From Pseudidiomarina gelatinasegens (GTDB lineage Bacteria > Pseudomonadota > Gammaproteobacteria > Enterobacterales > Alteromonadaceae), in assembly GCF_004025325.1 (NCBI RefSeq), contig NZ_RSFE01000007.1, forward strand, positions 1 to 64,000: a DNA stretch of 64,000 nucleotides, in the 5' to 3' direction. Each line of letters begins with the position of its first letter. Within the stretch, counting starts at the first letter, position 1. The notes under the pieces were generated by a model. The model saw only the letters and a program-made list of their open reading frames with translations, ran no database searches and was not told the origin of the DNA. Of this stretch, positions 1 through 6,487 are shown one piece after another. Made by a program: the position numbers and the translations under genes.

Positions 1-35
1 ACTTTAATGGTCACAACCATCTCCTGAGTTAACAT
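1..35 (-). CDS. istA: IS21-type transposase IstA, first 11 codons only
   Basis: On the minus strand an ATG at 35 opens a frame reading MLTQEMVVTIK before the window ends. This resembles the usual start of IstA transposases (ML-S/T-x-E, then a helix-turn-helix). An AGAGG stretch about 10 bases upstream can serve as ribosome binding site. IstA is the DDE transposase of IS21 elements and works with the ATPase IstB. The catalytic core is outside the window, so the call depends on the short N-terminus and the adjacent terminal repeats. Confidence 0.5.
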   Translation of the reverse strand, partial: MLTQEMVVTIK

Positions 36-127
36 CGAAAGCGGCCTCTTGAGAAAAACCGCTAGTTTACTTCAGGGGGTCAATTTTCAATTGCCGTTAG
101 GGGGTCATTTTTACACTGCCGGTAACA
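1..127 (-). mobile_element. IS21-family insertion sequence, istA-proximal end (partial)
   Basis: Two 24-bp imperfect direct repeats lie at 73-96 and 98-121. Both carry the core AGGGGGTCA and end in TGCCG. They are followed by GTAACA, so read on the minus strand the element would start with TGTTAC at 127. Multiple internal repeats next to a TG..CA terminus are typical of IS21-family ends. The istA start codon lies just inside at 35 on the minus strand. The element continues beyond base 1, so istB, the other end and the target duplication cannot be seen. The family call comes from pattern recognition of the terminus and the IstA N-terminus together. Confidence 0.7.
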
Positions 128-191
128 CTGTAAACGATTGTTGTTCGACCACGGTGGCGTAAATGGCCATATCGGCTAAGCGGTTCAGCAT
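128..191 (-). pseudogene. LysR-family regulator N-terminal fragment, cut by the insertion sequence
   Basis: From an ATG at 191 on the minus strand, 21 codons read MLNRLADMAIYATVVEQQSF followed by T. This is the classic start of a LysR-type regulator: first helix, then a V-V-E-x-x-S-F-T turn. A GAGGG ribosome binding site stands 5-6 bases before the ATG. The frame meets the IS terminus at base 127/128 and would stop six codons later inside the element, giving a peptide of about 27 residues. Codon phase is intact up to the junction, so the gene was probably functional before insertion. The remainder should lie beyond the far end of the element. Confidence 0.7.
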
Positions 192-323
192 GTAAGCCCT
201 CTTTAAATGTTTAACTGTTTCTTTGTGGAAACAATGAATTCTATTTTGGCTATCTAATCATTTATTTAGGAAACAGTATACTCCCTACATCGAGTTGAAT
301 CTAATCCATTGGGAGTGTTGATC
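192..323. other. Intergenic region between the LysR remnant and the glyoxalase-like gene
   Basis: The two genes diverge here. A TATACT at about 270-280 could be the -10 of the rightward gene, but I see no convincing -35. No repeat, RNA or further gene is evident. Confidence 0.3.
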
Positions 324-758
324 ATGAAAACCTATTCACTAGTTGTTCGTCAGTTATCTGAAAGTATTCACTATGTTCAAAACCAACTTCGTCTGCCGTT
401 GGTTTCACAAAACACAAGATGTGCTGAGTTTGAGTTAGCCGATAATTCACGATTAGCACTGTGCTCATCGTCGGCTTCGAGTGTCGTTGACCGGTCAGCA
501 AAATGCTTACCATTAAGTAAGCGTTTACTTTCAGCATTAGAGCGCAATGGTGGCTTGTTCAGCCATCAGTTCGTATTAGGTGCGGCACGCAATTGTGAGC
601 TGCCCGTTCGCTTGCGGGTGCCAGGCCATTCCGATGTACGTTTGTGCCAAGAGTGTGTTGCAGAGCCAAAAGCTGAAAACACATCGCGCTCATCATTTTG
701 GTCAGGGTTGAATAAAGTGTTTGTTGACTTGGTGAGCCACCATGGTTATCGGATGTAA
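324..758 (+). CDS. Small VOC/glyoxalase-like protein (half module), function unknown
   Basis: The product has 144 residues from the ATG at 324, which is preceded by GGGAG at 311-315; a TTG 15 bases earlier is less likely. Residues 1-45 look like the first beta-alpha-beta module of the vicinal-oxygen-chelate (glyoxalase/bleomycin resistance) superfamily: an S-x-x-Y start, a helix S-I-H-Y-V-Q-N, then L-x-L-P-L-V and the strand pair A-E-F-E-L-A and R-L-A-L. The second half lacks the usual metal-binding glutamate motif and contains four cysteines. It may be a degenerate or single-module member. It faces away from the LysR remnant. No enzymatic role can be assigned; it could also be a structural relative or a decaying gene. 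Confidence 0.5.
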   Translation: MKTYSLVVRQLSESIHYVQNQLRLPLVSQNTRCAEFELADNSRLALCSSSASSVVDRSAKCLPLSKRLLSALERNGGLFSHQFVLGAARNCELPVRLRVPGHSDVRLCQECVAEPKAENTSRSSFWSGLNKVFVDLVSHHGYRM

Positions 759-804
759 CTGTGGTGACGAATGCTATTTGGTATTATCGTAACAATTGAG
801 CGAA

Positions 805-1077
805 TTAATAGCTTATGCCAGCTTGCTTACAATCACTTTTTTCGATGCGCTTCCATTTAAGGTAGTTTGCTTCATCGTTGGCTTGTAAATAGCTAGTAAC
901 TACAACGCTGGCCATTACGCAGATATCGATTTTATCACCACCCTTTTTAGCTAATTGGTATTGGCGTACCGAATCATCGATAACTTGCTGATAGATGGAA
1001 TCCATACTTGGGTTACAGCCCGAAAGGAGAAGTACAGCAATTAGTGAAGCGAACGATCCTTGGATACGAGTAGACAT
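805..1077 (-). CDS. Small hypothetical lipoprotein
   Basis: A 90-residue protein with a type II signal peptide: MSTRIQG, a hydrophobic stretch SLIAVLLL and the lipobox L-S-G-C, with the acylated cysteine at about residue 21. The mature part of about 70 residues is mostly helical and contains two more cysteines (around 53 and 83), which could pair in the periplasm. An AAAGGAAAG ribosome binding site precedes the ATG. I do not recognise a family. It is transcribed towards the preceding gene and stands alone. Confidence 0.6.
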   Translation of the reverse strand: MSTRIQGSFASLIAVLLLSGCNPSMDSIYQQVIDDSVRQYQLAKKGGDKIDICVMASVVVTSYLQANDEANYLKWKRIEKSDCKQAGISY

Positions 1078-1243
1078 CTTTCCTTTGCCTTTTTGTTATG
1101 AAAACTAAAATTGATTTCACTTTGTAATTGAAAGTTAGTCAACAAGTTTTTAACTAAAAACGATTTTACTTCAACGCATCCGCGTAAACTGATTCAACTT
1201 GGCTAAAGTTAGATGCATGCTCTAGTCGTTCAATATTTGCATA

Positions 1244-1308
1244 ATGAGCCGAATACACCTATTATTTGGCTCATATAGTGAGCCGAATATCCATCGCATT
1301 CGGCTCAT
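1244..1308. promoter_or_regulatory. Tandem duplicated palindromic operator upstream of fic
   Basis: Four copies of an 11-bp element alternate in orientation. ATGAGCCGAAT (1244-1254) pairs with ATTTGGCTCAT (1264-1274), and GTGAGCCGAAT (1278-1288) pairs with ATTCGGCTCAT (1298-1308). Each pair makes a 31-bp dyad with a 9-bp spacer, and the second dyad repeats the first at a 34-bp offset. The array ends 26 bases before the fic ATG at 1335. The arrangement fits two adjacent dimer sites of a winged-helix repressor, most simply the C-terminal domain of the Fic protein itself. Binding is inferred; the repeats are seen directly. Confidence 0.75.
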
Positions 1309-1334
1309 CACGAAGCAATCTCTATGGCGCACTT

Positions 1335-2453
1335 ATGACAACTTCGGAAAATTACGGGCAAAAATGGCTTTGGCAGCATCCGCAGTGGCCAGATTTTCAA
1401 TGGCAGCAAGACAAGCTGCAGCCATTACTTCGGCGTGCCTATGATCTACTGGGTCAGCTTAAAGGTCGCATGACTTTGGTTGACGGACATGAGGAATTTA
1501 CGCTCGATGCTCTACTAGCCAATATAGTTGCTTCATCCGCTATTGAAAGCGAGAAGGTTGATGTTTATGGCGTACGCTCTTCGCTTGCGCGACAGCTTGG
1601 TGTTGCTGACCAACACCCCGTTAAGGTTTCAGAGCGCAGTGAAGGTCTTGCCAATTTAATGCGTGATGCAGTGACATCTTGGCAGCAGCCGCTAGCCACC
1701 GATACGCCGTTGCAGTGGCATCGGTGGCTATTTCAAGGGCAGGATTCGCTTCTTCAAAAAGTACTGCCTGGCGAGCTGCGAGGTGATGCGCCGATGCAGA
1801 TTGTTTCAGGCCCCATTTCAAAACCAAAAGTACATTTTGAAGCGCCACCAAGAGCTGCTATCGAAAGGGAGCTTGAGCGATTTCTGAGCTGGTTCAACGA
1901 CACTGCGAATAGCGGCATTGATCCGCTCGTCCGTGCTGGAATAACACACCTTTGGTTTGTGACCATTCACCCGTTTGAAGACGGTAACGGGCGTATCACC
2001 CGTGCGCTCACCGACCGAGCGCTAGCGCAAGCGGACCAAAATAGCATTCGACTGTTTGCTATGTCTGAGGCAATTCTGGAGCACCGCAACGCCTATTACG
2101 ACATTCTAGAGCATACCCAAAAGCACGACACCGATATCACCGCCTGGCTCGTTTGGTTTATCGAAACACTGACATTATCAGTAGACGGTGCACTGGCAAA
2201 AATTGAGCGCACGATATTTAAAACCAAGTTTTGGGCGCAACATGCCAACAAGCAATTGTTAGAACCACAACGCAAAGTGCTTAATAGGCTACTCGATGGC
2301 GATTTTGAAAACGGCATCAATGCGAATCGCTACCAGTCCGTTGCTAAAGTCAGCAAAGCGACAGCCACCCGCCATTTGAGTGATTTGGTAGAACAGGGTA
2401 TTTTGGAAAGATTGCCCGGTGGTGGTCGCAGTACGCGGTATCAACTAATTTAA
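1335..2453 (+). CDS. Fic-domain adenylyltransferase with C-terminal winged helix
   Basis: A 372-residue Fic protein from the ATG at 1335 (MTTSENYGQKW). The N-terminal region (about 1-110, DUF4172-like) carries an inhibitory-helix motif S-S-A-I-E-S at 67-72, with Glu71 expected to block ATP orientation as in class II Fic proteins. The catalytic motif H-P-F-E-D-G-N-G-R starts at His212 and is complete, so AMP transfer from ATP to hydroxyl side chains of a target protein is expected. Residues of about 305-372 form a winged helix-turn-helix (K-A-T-A-T-R-H-L, then a G-G-G-R wing), as in the similarly sized Shewanella Fic. A duplicated palindrome lies immediately upstream. The GPP34 gene follows after 25 bases, probably in one transcript. 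The target is unknown. Confidence 0.9.
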   Translation: MTTSENYGQKWLWQHPQWPDFQWQQDKLQPLLRRAYDLLGQLKGRMTLVDGHEEFTLDALLANIVASSAIESEKVDVYGVRSSLARQLGVADQHPVKVSERSEGLANLMRDAVTSWQQPLATDTPLQWHRWLFQGQDSLLQKVLPGELRGDAPMQIVSGPISKPKVHFEAPPRAAIERELERFLSWFNDTANSGIDPLVRAGITHLWFVTIHPFEDGNGRITRALTDRALAQADQNSIRLFAMSEAILEHRNAYYDILEHTQKHDTDITAWLVWFIETLTLSVDGALAKIERTIFKTKFWAQHANKQLLEPQRKVLNRLLDGDFENGINANRYQSVAKVSKATATRHLSDLVEQGILERLPGGGRSTRYQLI

Positions 2454-2478
2454 AAAAACATCAATAACGAGGCAACCC

Positions 2479-3192
2479 ATGCACACCAATGAACTCAAAG
2501 TGAAGCTCTACGAAGGCCTTGTGCTGCTGTCATTGCACGACGAAAAAGGCACTACGGAAGGTTGGTACATTGAATATACGGTGGCGGCGGCGCTGTTAGC
2601 TGAGTTGCTATTAGCCAAGCGTATTCAAGTGAACGCTGACAATAAAGATAAAATTGAGGTGCTTGATGCGTCGCCAACGGGTGACCAAGTGATGGATGAA
2701 GTGCTGCAAAAAATTGCGGCGAAGAAGCGCCCCGACACCCTTAAAAATTGGGTGATGTCCGTTGCGAACATTTCCAAACTCAAGCATAAAGTTGCAGAGC
2801 AACTGGTAGCCGACGGCATTATTAAAAGCGATGAAAAGAAAATTTTGTGGTTGTTTACCCAGAAAATCTATCCAGAAGTTGACCCCGAACCAGAGCGCCA
2901 TTTGCGCCATGAAATGCGTCGTTTAGTGCTCGATAAGCCGCTCGAAATTGATCCGCGCGTGGCGCTTATGGTCGCGCTTGCGAAAAGTGCTTACCTACTA
3001 AAAGATGTATTCAGTAAAGAAGAGCTGAAAACCCACAAGAAGCGCATTGAGCAAATCGCCAAAGGTGAAGAGCTTGGCGCACTAACACAAGATGTGATTG
3101 ATGCGGTGCAGGCCGCAGTAATGGTTGCCGTGATGCTACCGGCAATGCTCGCTGCAACAACCGCTGCCACTTCCGGCTCCAGCAGCTGCTAA
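2479..3192 (+). CDS. GPP34 family protein (bacterial GOLPH3-like)
   Basis: The protein has 237 residues and starts L-x-E-G-L-V-L-L-S-L-H-D-E-K-G, the conserved beginning of the GPP34/GOLPH3 family (PF05719). A helical region A-A-A-L-L-A-E-L-L and a central T-L-K-N-W-V segment follow, in the usual family order. In eukaryotes the family binds phosphatidylinositol 4-phosphate on Golgi membranes; the bacterial role is not established. The C-terminus is hydrophobic (M-V-A-V-M-L-P-A-M-L-A-A) and ends in a Ser/Cys-rich tail. GAGG precedes the ATG. It lies 25 bases after fic, so it may be co-expressed and could be a target or partner of the Fic enzyme; that link is only positional. Confidence 0.85.
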   Translation: MHTNELKVKLYEGLVLLSLHDEKGTTEGWYIEYTVAAALLAELLLAKRIQVNADNKDKIEVLDASPTGDQVMDEVLQKIAAKKRPDTLKNWVMSVANISKLKHKVAEQLVADGIIKSDEKKILWLFTQKIYPEVDPEPERHLRHEMRRLVLDKPLEIDPRVALMVALAKSAYLLKDVFSKEELKTHKKRIEQIAKGEELGALTQDVIDAVQAAVMVAVMLPAMLAATTAATSGSSSC

Positions 3193-3200
3193 CCGAGATA

Positions 3201-3476
3201 TCATATTTTGTTAAGCTTTAACGAGAGCTCAAAGCCGCAGGCGTGCGCATACTTCAAAAGCGTTGACCAGCTCGGATTCGAATTCCCGTGCTCCAGTCGA
3301 CTTATATTACTTTTGCTCGTTCCCATGCGCTCGGCCACTTGCGCCTGAGTGAAGCCGGCCTTTGAGCGCATGGTGAGCAGTTGATCAATTAAATCGAATT
3401 CATATTCAAGTTTTTCATACTCAGCTTTTACCTCTGGATTAGTTAACGCTCGATTTTTTATCTCGTTCAAACTCAT
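3201..3476 (-). CDS. XRE-family helix-turn-helix protein (HigA-like orphan antitoxin/repressor)
   Basis: A 91-residue protein from the ATG at 3476 (MSLNEIKNRAL), preceded by AGAGG. Residues of about 35-90 form a Cro/C1-type HTH: T-Q-A-Q-V-A-E-R-M-G, then S-K-S-N-I-S-R-L-E-H-G. The N-terminal helix N-P-E-V-K-A-E-Y-E-K-L-E is common in HigA-type antitoxins. No toxin gene is adjacent on either side. Upstream, a promoter overlaps an 18-bp palindrome, which fits autorepression. An in-frame ATG at 3536, also with a GGAG, would add 20 residues starting MTWKISFYT. That segment is not part of the family, so I prefer the shorter start. Confidence 0.8.
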   Translation of the reverse strand: MSLNEIKNRALTNPEVKAEYEKLEYEFDLIDQLLTMRSKAGFTQAQVAERMGTSKSNISRLEHGNSNPSWSTLLKYAHACGFELSLKLNKI

Positions 3477-3551
3477 TATTTGGTTACCTCTTTCTGCCTT
3501 ATCTACACCTGTATAAAAACTGATTTTCCATGTCATCAGGTAACTCTCCGT

Positions 3552-3590
3552 GTTATCAAATATGATAACTATGGAAATCTTGATTGTCTA
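3552..3590 (-). promoter_or_regulatory. Promoter and operator of the XRE gene
   Basis: On the minus strand TAGACA (3585-3590) and TATCAT (3562-3567) are 17 bases apart, each 5 of 6 to sigma-70 consensus. The -10 sits inside the perfect dyad GTTATCA-4-TGATAAC (3552-3569). A repressor bound there would block RNA polymerase. Distance to the XRE start codon at 3476 is 76 bases. Confidence 0.65.
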
Positions 3591-3787
3591 GTTTATATAC
3601 AGTTCAGATATGAGCCATTTTCTAACTAAGAATCTAACCAACAGCAGAAGCCTCGATTTATTGAACAGTTCCAGCTAACACCTTGCCGCAGAGTTGCGGC
3701 GATTCACCCCAAGCCCAGCTGCGTAAATAGACCACTTAGTCAGTATGGTGCTAAGCTAAGGTCACTATAACAATAAGGAGACAACCG
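3591..3787. other. Gene-free stretch between the XRE promoter and the DUF885 gene
   Basis: This completes a gap of 311 bases between the XRE start and the next gene. It contains one small hairpin, GCCGCA-gagt-TGCGGC (3685-3700), without a following T-run. A good ribosome binding site (AAGGAG) precedes the ATG at 3788. I see no small gene. Confidence 0.4.
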
Positions 3788-5677
3788 ATGTCTGATTTAA
3801 AAATGAAGCATTTAGCATTAGCGGTGACGCTAGCGCTGAGCGCAGCGGCATGTTCTGATGCGAAGAATCCTGATGCGACAGCGCCTGTCGCAGAGAGCCA
3901 AACGGCAACGACTGATCAAGCCGTTAGCCAAGCTGAGATTCAAGCGGAATCGGAAAAAGCGAACAAGCTGTTTGAAGACATTTTCATGGAAAATGTTATG
4001 CGCAGCCCAATGTATCAGTCGTACTTAGGTATCAAGCAAGACCAAGACAAGTGGGACGATATTTCTGAGCAACGCGCTGAAGAAGATTTAGCCCTGCAAA
4101 AAGAACAGCTGGCGCGCGTTATGGAAATTGACGAAGCCAAGCTGAATGATCAAACCAAGGTGAGCTGGTTGCTAATGAAGCAAAATTTGGAGCAAGAGAT
4201 TGCTGACTTCAAATGGCGTCATTATAACTATCCGGTAAACCAAATGTTCGGCATGCACTCAAGTGTTGCGTCGTTGCTCATCAACCAACACCGCATTAGC
4301 GAAGTTGCTGACGCCGAAGCCTATGTTGCACGTTTAAATGGTTTACCAGAACTGTTTGCGCAACTGAGCGAGAACTTAAAAATTCGTGCTGAGAAGGGCA
4401 TTATCGCGCCGAAATTTGTGTACCCATATGTTATTAGCGACAGCCAAAACATCATCTCGGGTGCGCCGTTTGAAGACGGTGAGCCAAGCGTTTTCCTAGA
4501 CGATTTCACCAAGAAAGTGGATAACCTCGACATTGATGAAAACCAATACAACGCACTGATGAGTGCTGCTGAACAAGCTTTGGTTGAATCCGTTAAGCCA
4601 GCTTATGAGAACTTGATTAGCACGGTTGAAGACATTGCCGCGCAAGCTGACACCAAAGACGGTGCCTGGAAATTCCCAGACGGTGAAGCCTTCTACAATA
4701 ACGCATTGCAACGCACCACCACCACCGACTTGACCGCTGAAGAAATTCACGAAATTGGTTTAAGTGAAGTGGCGCGTATTCACGACGAAATGCGTGTCAT
4801 CATGGAAAAGGTAGGGTTTGAAGGTACCTTGCAAGAGTTCTTCGTGCACATGCGTAACAACCAGGACTTTATCTACCCTGACACTGCCGAAGGCCGTCAA
4901 CGCTATTTAGATGAAGCCACTGCGCTTATCGACACCATGCGCGAGCGCTTAGACGAGCTGTTTATCACCAAGCCAAAAGCCGACATGATTGTGAAAGCGG
5001 TTGAACCTTTCCGTGAGAAGTCAGCTGGCAAGGCGTTCTATCAGCAACCGTCAATGGACGGCACACGTCCTGGCGTTTACTACGCGAACTTGTACGACAT
5101 GGCATCTATGCCGACTTACCAAATGGAAGCCTTGGCTTACCACGAAGGTATTCCGGGTCACCACATGCAAATTGCTATTCAGCAAGAGCTTGAAGGCATT
5201 CCGTCGTTCCGTAAGTTTGGTCGATTCACCGCATACAGCGAAGGTTGGGGACTGTACACCGAGTTCTTGCCAAAAGAGATTGGCTTCTATGAAGACCCAT
5301 ACTCTGATTTCGGCCGTTTAGCGATGGAACTTTGGCGTGCAGTGCGCTTAGTGGTTGATACAGGTATTCATGCGAAGAAATGGACGCGCGAAGAAGGTAT
5401 CGATTTCTACGTAACCAACACGCCAAACGCTGAAGCGGATGCGAAAAAAATGGTTGAGCGTCATATCGTTATGCCAAGCCAAGCTACGGCTTACAAAATT
5501 GGTATGCTGAAGATTCTTGAGCTACGTGAAAAAGCCAAAACTCAACTTGGTGATGCGTTCGATATTCGTGAGTTCCACGACGCTGTGCTACAGAATGGTC
5601 CAGTGCCGTTGAATATTCTCGAGCAGTTTATTGATGAGTACATCAGCGAAACGCTTGCTGAAAACCAAGCTATGTAA
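3788..5677 (+). CDS. DUF885 family secreted metallopeptidase-like protein
   Basis: A 629-residue protein with an export signal M-K-H-L-A-L-A-V-T-L-A-L-S-A-A-A-C; the cysteine after S-A-A-A could be acylated, but the lipobox is imperfect. A low-complexity Ala/Thr/Gln linker (about 25-55) follows. The DUF885 domain fills the rest. Its hallmark H-E-G-I-P-G-H-H begins at His452, and a downstream S-E-G-W-G-L-Y-T-E is also typical; together these resemble the zinc site of gluzincin peptidases such as carboxypeptidase Taq. An M-P-S-Q-A-T-A-Y-K-I-G segment near 560 is conserved in the family. Likely a periplasmic peptidase in peptide nutrition; the substrate is unknown. AAGGAG precedes the start, and a strong hairpin follows the stop. 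Confidence 0.85.
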   Translation: MSDLKMKHLALAVTLALSAAACSDAKNPDATAPVAESQTATTDQAVSQAEIQAESEKANKLFEDIFMENVMRSPMYQSYLGIKQDQDKWDDISEQRAEEDLALQKEQLARVMEIDEAKLNDQTKVSWLLMKQNLEQEIADFKWRHYNYPVNQMFGMHSSVASLLINQHRISEVADAEAYVARLNGLPELFAQLSENLKIRAEKGIIAPKFVYPYVISDSQNIISGAPFEDGEPSVFLDDFTKKVDNLDIDENQYNALMSAAEQALVESVKPAYENLISTVEDIAAQADTKDGAWKFPDGEAFYNNALQRTTTTDLTAEEIHEIGLSEVARIHDEMRVIMEKVGFEGTLQEFFVHMRNNQDFIYPDTAEGRQRYLDEATALIDTMRERLDELFITKPKADMIVKAVEPFREKSAGKAFYQQPSMDGTRPGVYYANLYDMASMPTYQMEALAYHEGIPGHHMQIAIQQELEGIPSFRKFGRFTAYSEGWGLYTEFLPKEIGFYEDPYSDFGRLAMELWRAVRLVVDTGIHAKKWTREEGIDFYVTNTPNAEADAKKMVERHIVMPSQATAYKIGMLKILELREKAKTQLGDAFDIREFHDAVLQNGPVPLNILEQFIDEYISETLAENQAM

Positions 5678-5701
5678 TTACGGTTGAACGTATAACTACA
5701 T

Positions 5702-5752
5702 AAAAAATCCCGTTCAGTTGAAGCTTGGTAGCTGCAACGGACGGGATTTTTT
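5702..5752. terminator. Bidirectional Rho-independent terminator
   Basis: AAAAAATCCCGT (5702-5713) pairs with ACGGGATTTTTT (5741-5752). An inner stem GTTG..AGCT-TGGT-AGCT..CAAC extends it. A-runs and T-runs flank both sides, so it can end the rightward DUF885 transcript and the leftward glyoxalase transcript, whose stop codon overlaps the last base. Confidence 0.85.
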
Positions 5753-6189
5753 TATTCCCCAGGGGTCATCTCTTGCCACAGTTGAATCGGGTTGCCTTCT
5801 GGGTCAGCGAGGCGCGCAAAACGCCCGTTGGGGTGGGTTTCTGGGTCGACTTCAACCTCTATGCCGGCTTGGCGTAATTGCGCCACCATAGCATCAAGAT
5901 CGCGCACGCGAAAATTGAACATAAACTGCTGATCGTCCGCACCAAAATAACTGGTTTTCGCATTAAAGACGCCAAATACGGTGCTACCGCCAGCCTGCAC
6001 CCACGGTTGTTCTTCATAAGTGGTGGGTGTTTGCTTCACGCCTAGGTGTTCTTCGTACCATTTGGCTAATACGGTCGGGTTTTCCGCTTTAAAAAATACG
6101 CCGCCAAAACCAAGTACGCTTTCGCGTTCAGCTGCCATAGCAGAGCCTAGGCTTACTAATAAAATAAAAATGATGACTACGTGTTTCAT
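5752..6189 (-). CDS. Exported VOC-family glyoxalase-like protein
   Basis: 145 residues with a cleavable signal peptide (MKHVVIIFILLVSLGSAMA, cleavage near 19). The mature part is one two-module VOC domain: G-F-G-G-V-F-F-K-A-E-N-P near 27, a helix L-A-K-W-Y-E-E-H-L-G-V, the second module F-M-F-N-F-R-V-R-D-L-D, and the ending F-A-R-L-A-D-P-E-G-N-P-I-Q-L-W-Q. The closing E-G-N-P-I-Q-L is the usual metal-ligand strand. AGGAAAAA precedes the ATG. Periplasmic location is unusual for this family. It is the last gene of a leftward run with ppiC and the dioxygenase, 8 bases after ppiC. Confidence 0.8.
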   Translation of the reverse strand: MKHVVIIFILLVSLGSAMAAERESVLGFGGVFFKAENPTVLAKWYEEHLGVKQTPTTYEEQPWVQAGGSTVFGVFNAKTSYFGADDQQFMFNFRVRDLDAMVAQLRQAGIEVEVDPETHPNGRFARLADPEGNPIQLWQEMTPGE

Positions 6190-6197
6190 GGTTTTTC

Positions 6198-6476
6198 CTA
6201 TGTACGCGAAAGCGTTTTAATTAAGTGCCAACCGAACTTGGTTTTTATGGGCCCATGCACTTCCAGCGTGGGCTTACCAAAGACTACTTTGTCAAAAGCC
6301 GGTACCATTTGGCCACGCCCAAACTCACCTAAGTCGCCGCCTTTTTTGCCTGAAGGGCAAAGCGAATGCTTCCGCGCAAGGTCACCAAATTTCTTGCCAG
6401 ATGCGAGTTGTTTTTTCAACGCTTCGGCTTCTTCCTGAGTTTTCACCAAAATATGCAATGCGTGGGCGCGTGCCAT
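6198..6476 (-). CDS. ppiC: Parvulin-type peptidyl-prolyl cis-trans isomerase PpiC
   Basis: 92 residues, a stand-alone parvulin domain without a signal peptide, nearly the length of E. coli PpiC (93). The diagnostic run H-I-L-V-K starts at residue 8, and [13 protein letters not shown] then G-Q-M-V-P-A-F-D matches the family core, with F-G-W-H-L-I-K-T at the end. It catalyses cis-trans isomerisation of X-Pro bonds, probably in the cytoplasm. It lies between the dioxygenase (11 bases upstream) and the glyoxalase-like gene (8 bases downstream), so one transcript is likely. Confidence 0.93.
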   Translation of the reverse strand: MARAHALHILVKTQEEAEALKKQLASGKKFGDLARKHSLCPSGKKGGDLGEFGRGQMVPAFDKVVFGKPTLEVHGPIKTKFGWHLIKTLSRT

Positions 6477-6487
6477 GAATTTCTACC

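Noticed and set aside
1244-1444. Short reading frame starting inside the fic operator
   Set aside because: It overlaps the operators and the start of fic in another frame and has no ribosome binding site or recognisable product.
3477-3536. A longer XRE protein starting at 3536 with 20 extra residues
   Set aside because: The extra residues are not part of the HTH family, and a better-placed start at 3476 has AGAGG in front. I kept the leader only as a possible toxin remnant.
1335-3590. A defence island made of Fic, XRE and NERD or dGTPase genes
   Set aside because: The genes are far apart, mixed with metabolic genes, and lack a restriction, CRISPR, retron or abortive-infection core.
3685-3700. 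Hairpin GCCGCA-gagt-TGCGGC as a terminator
   Set aside because: It has a 6-bp stem, no T-run on either side, and lies between divergent genes where no transcript would end.
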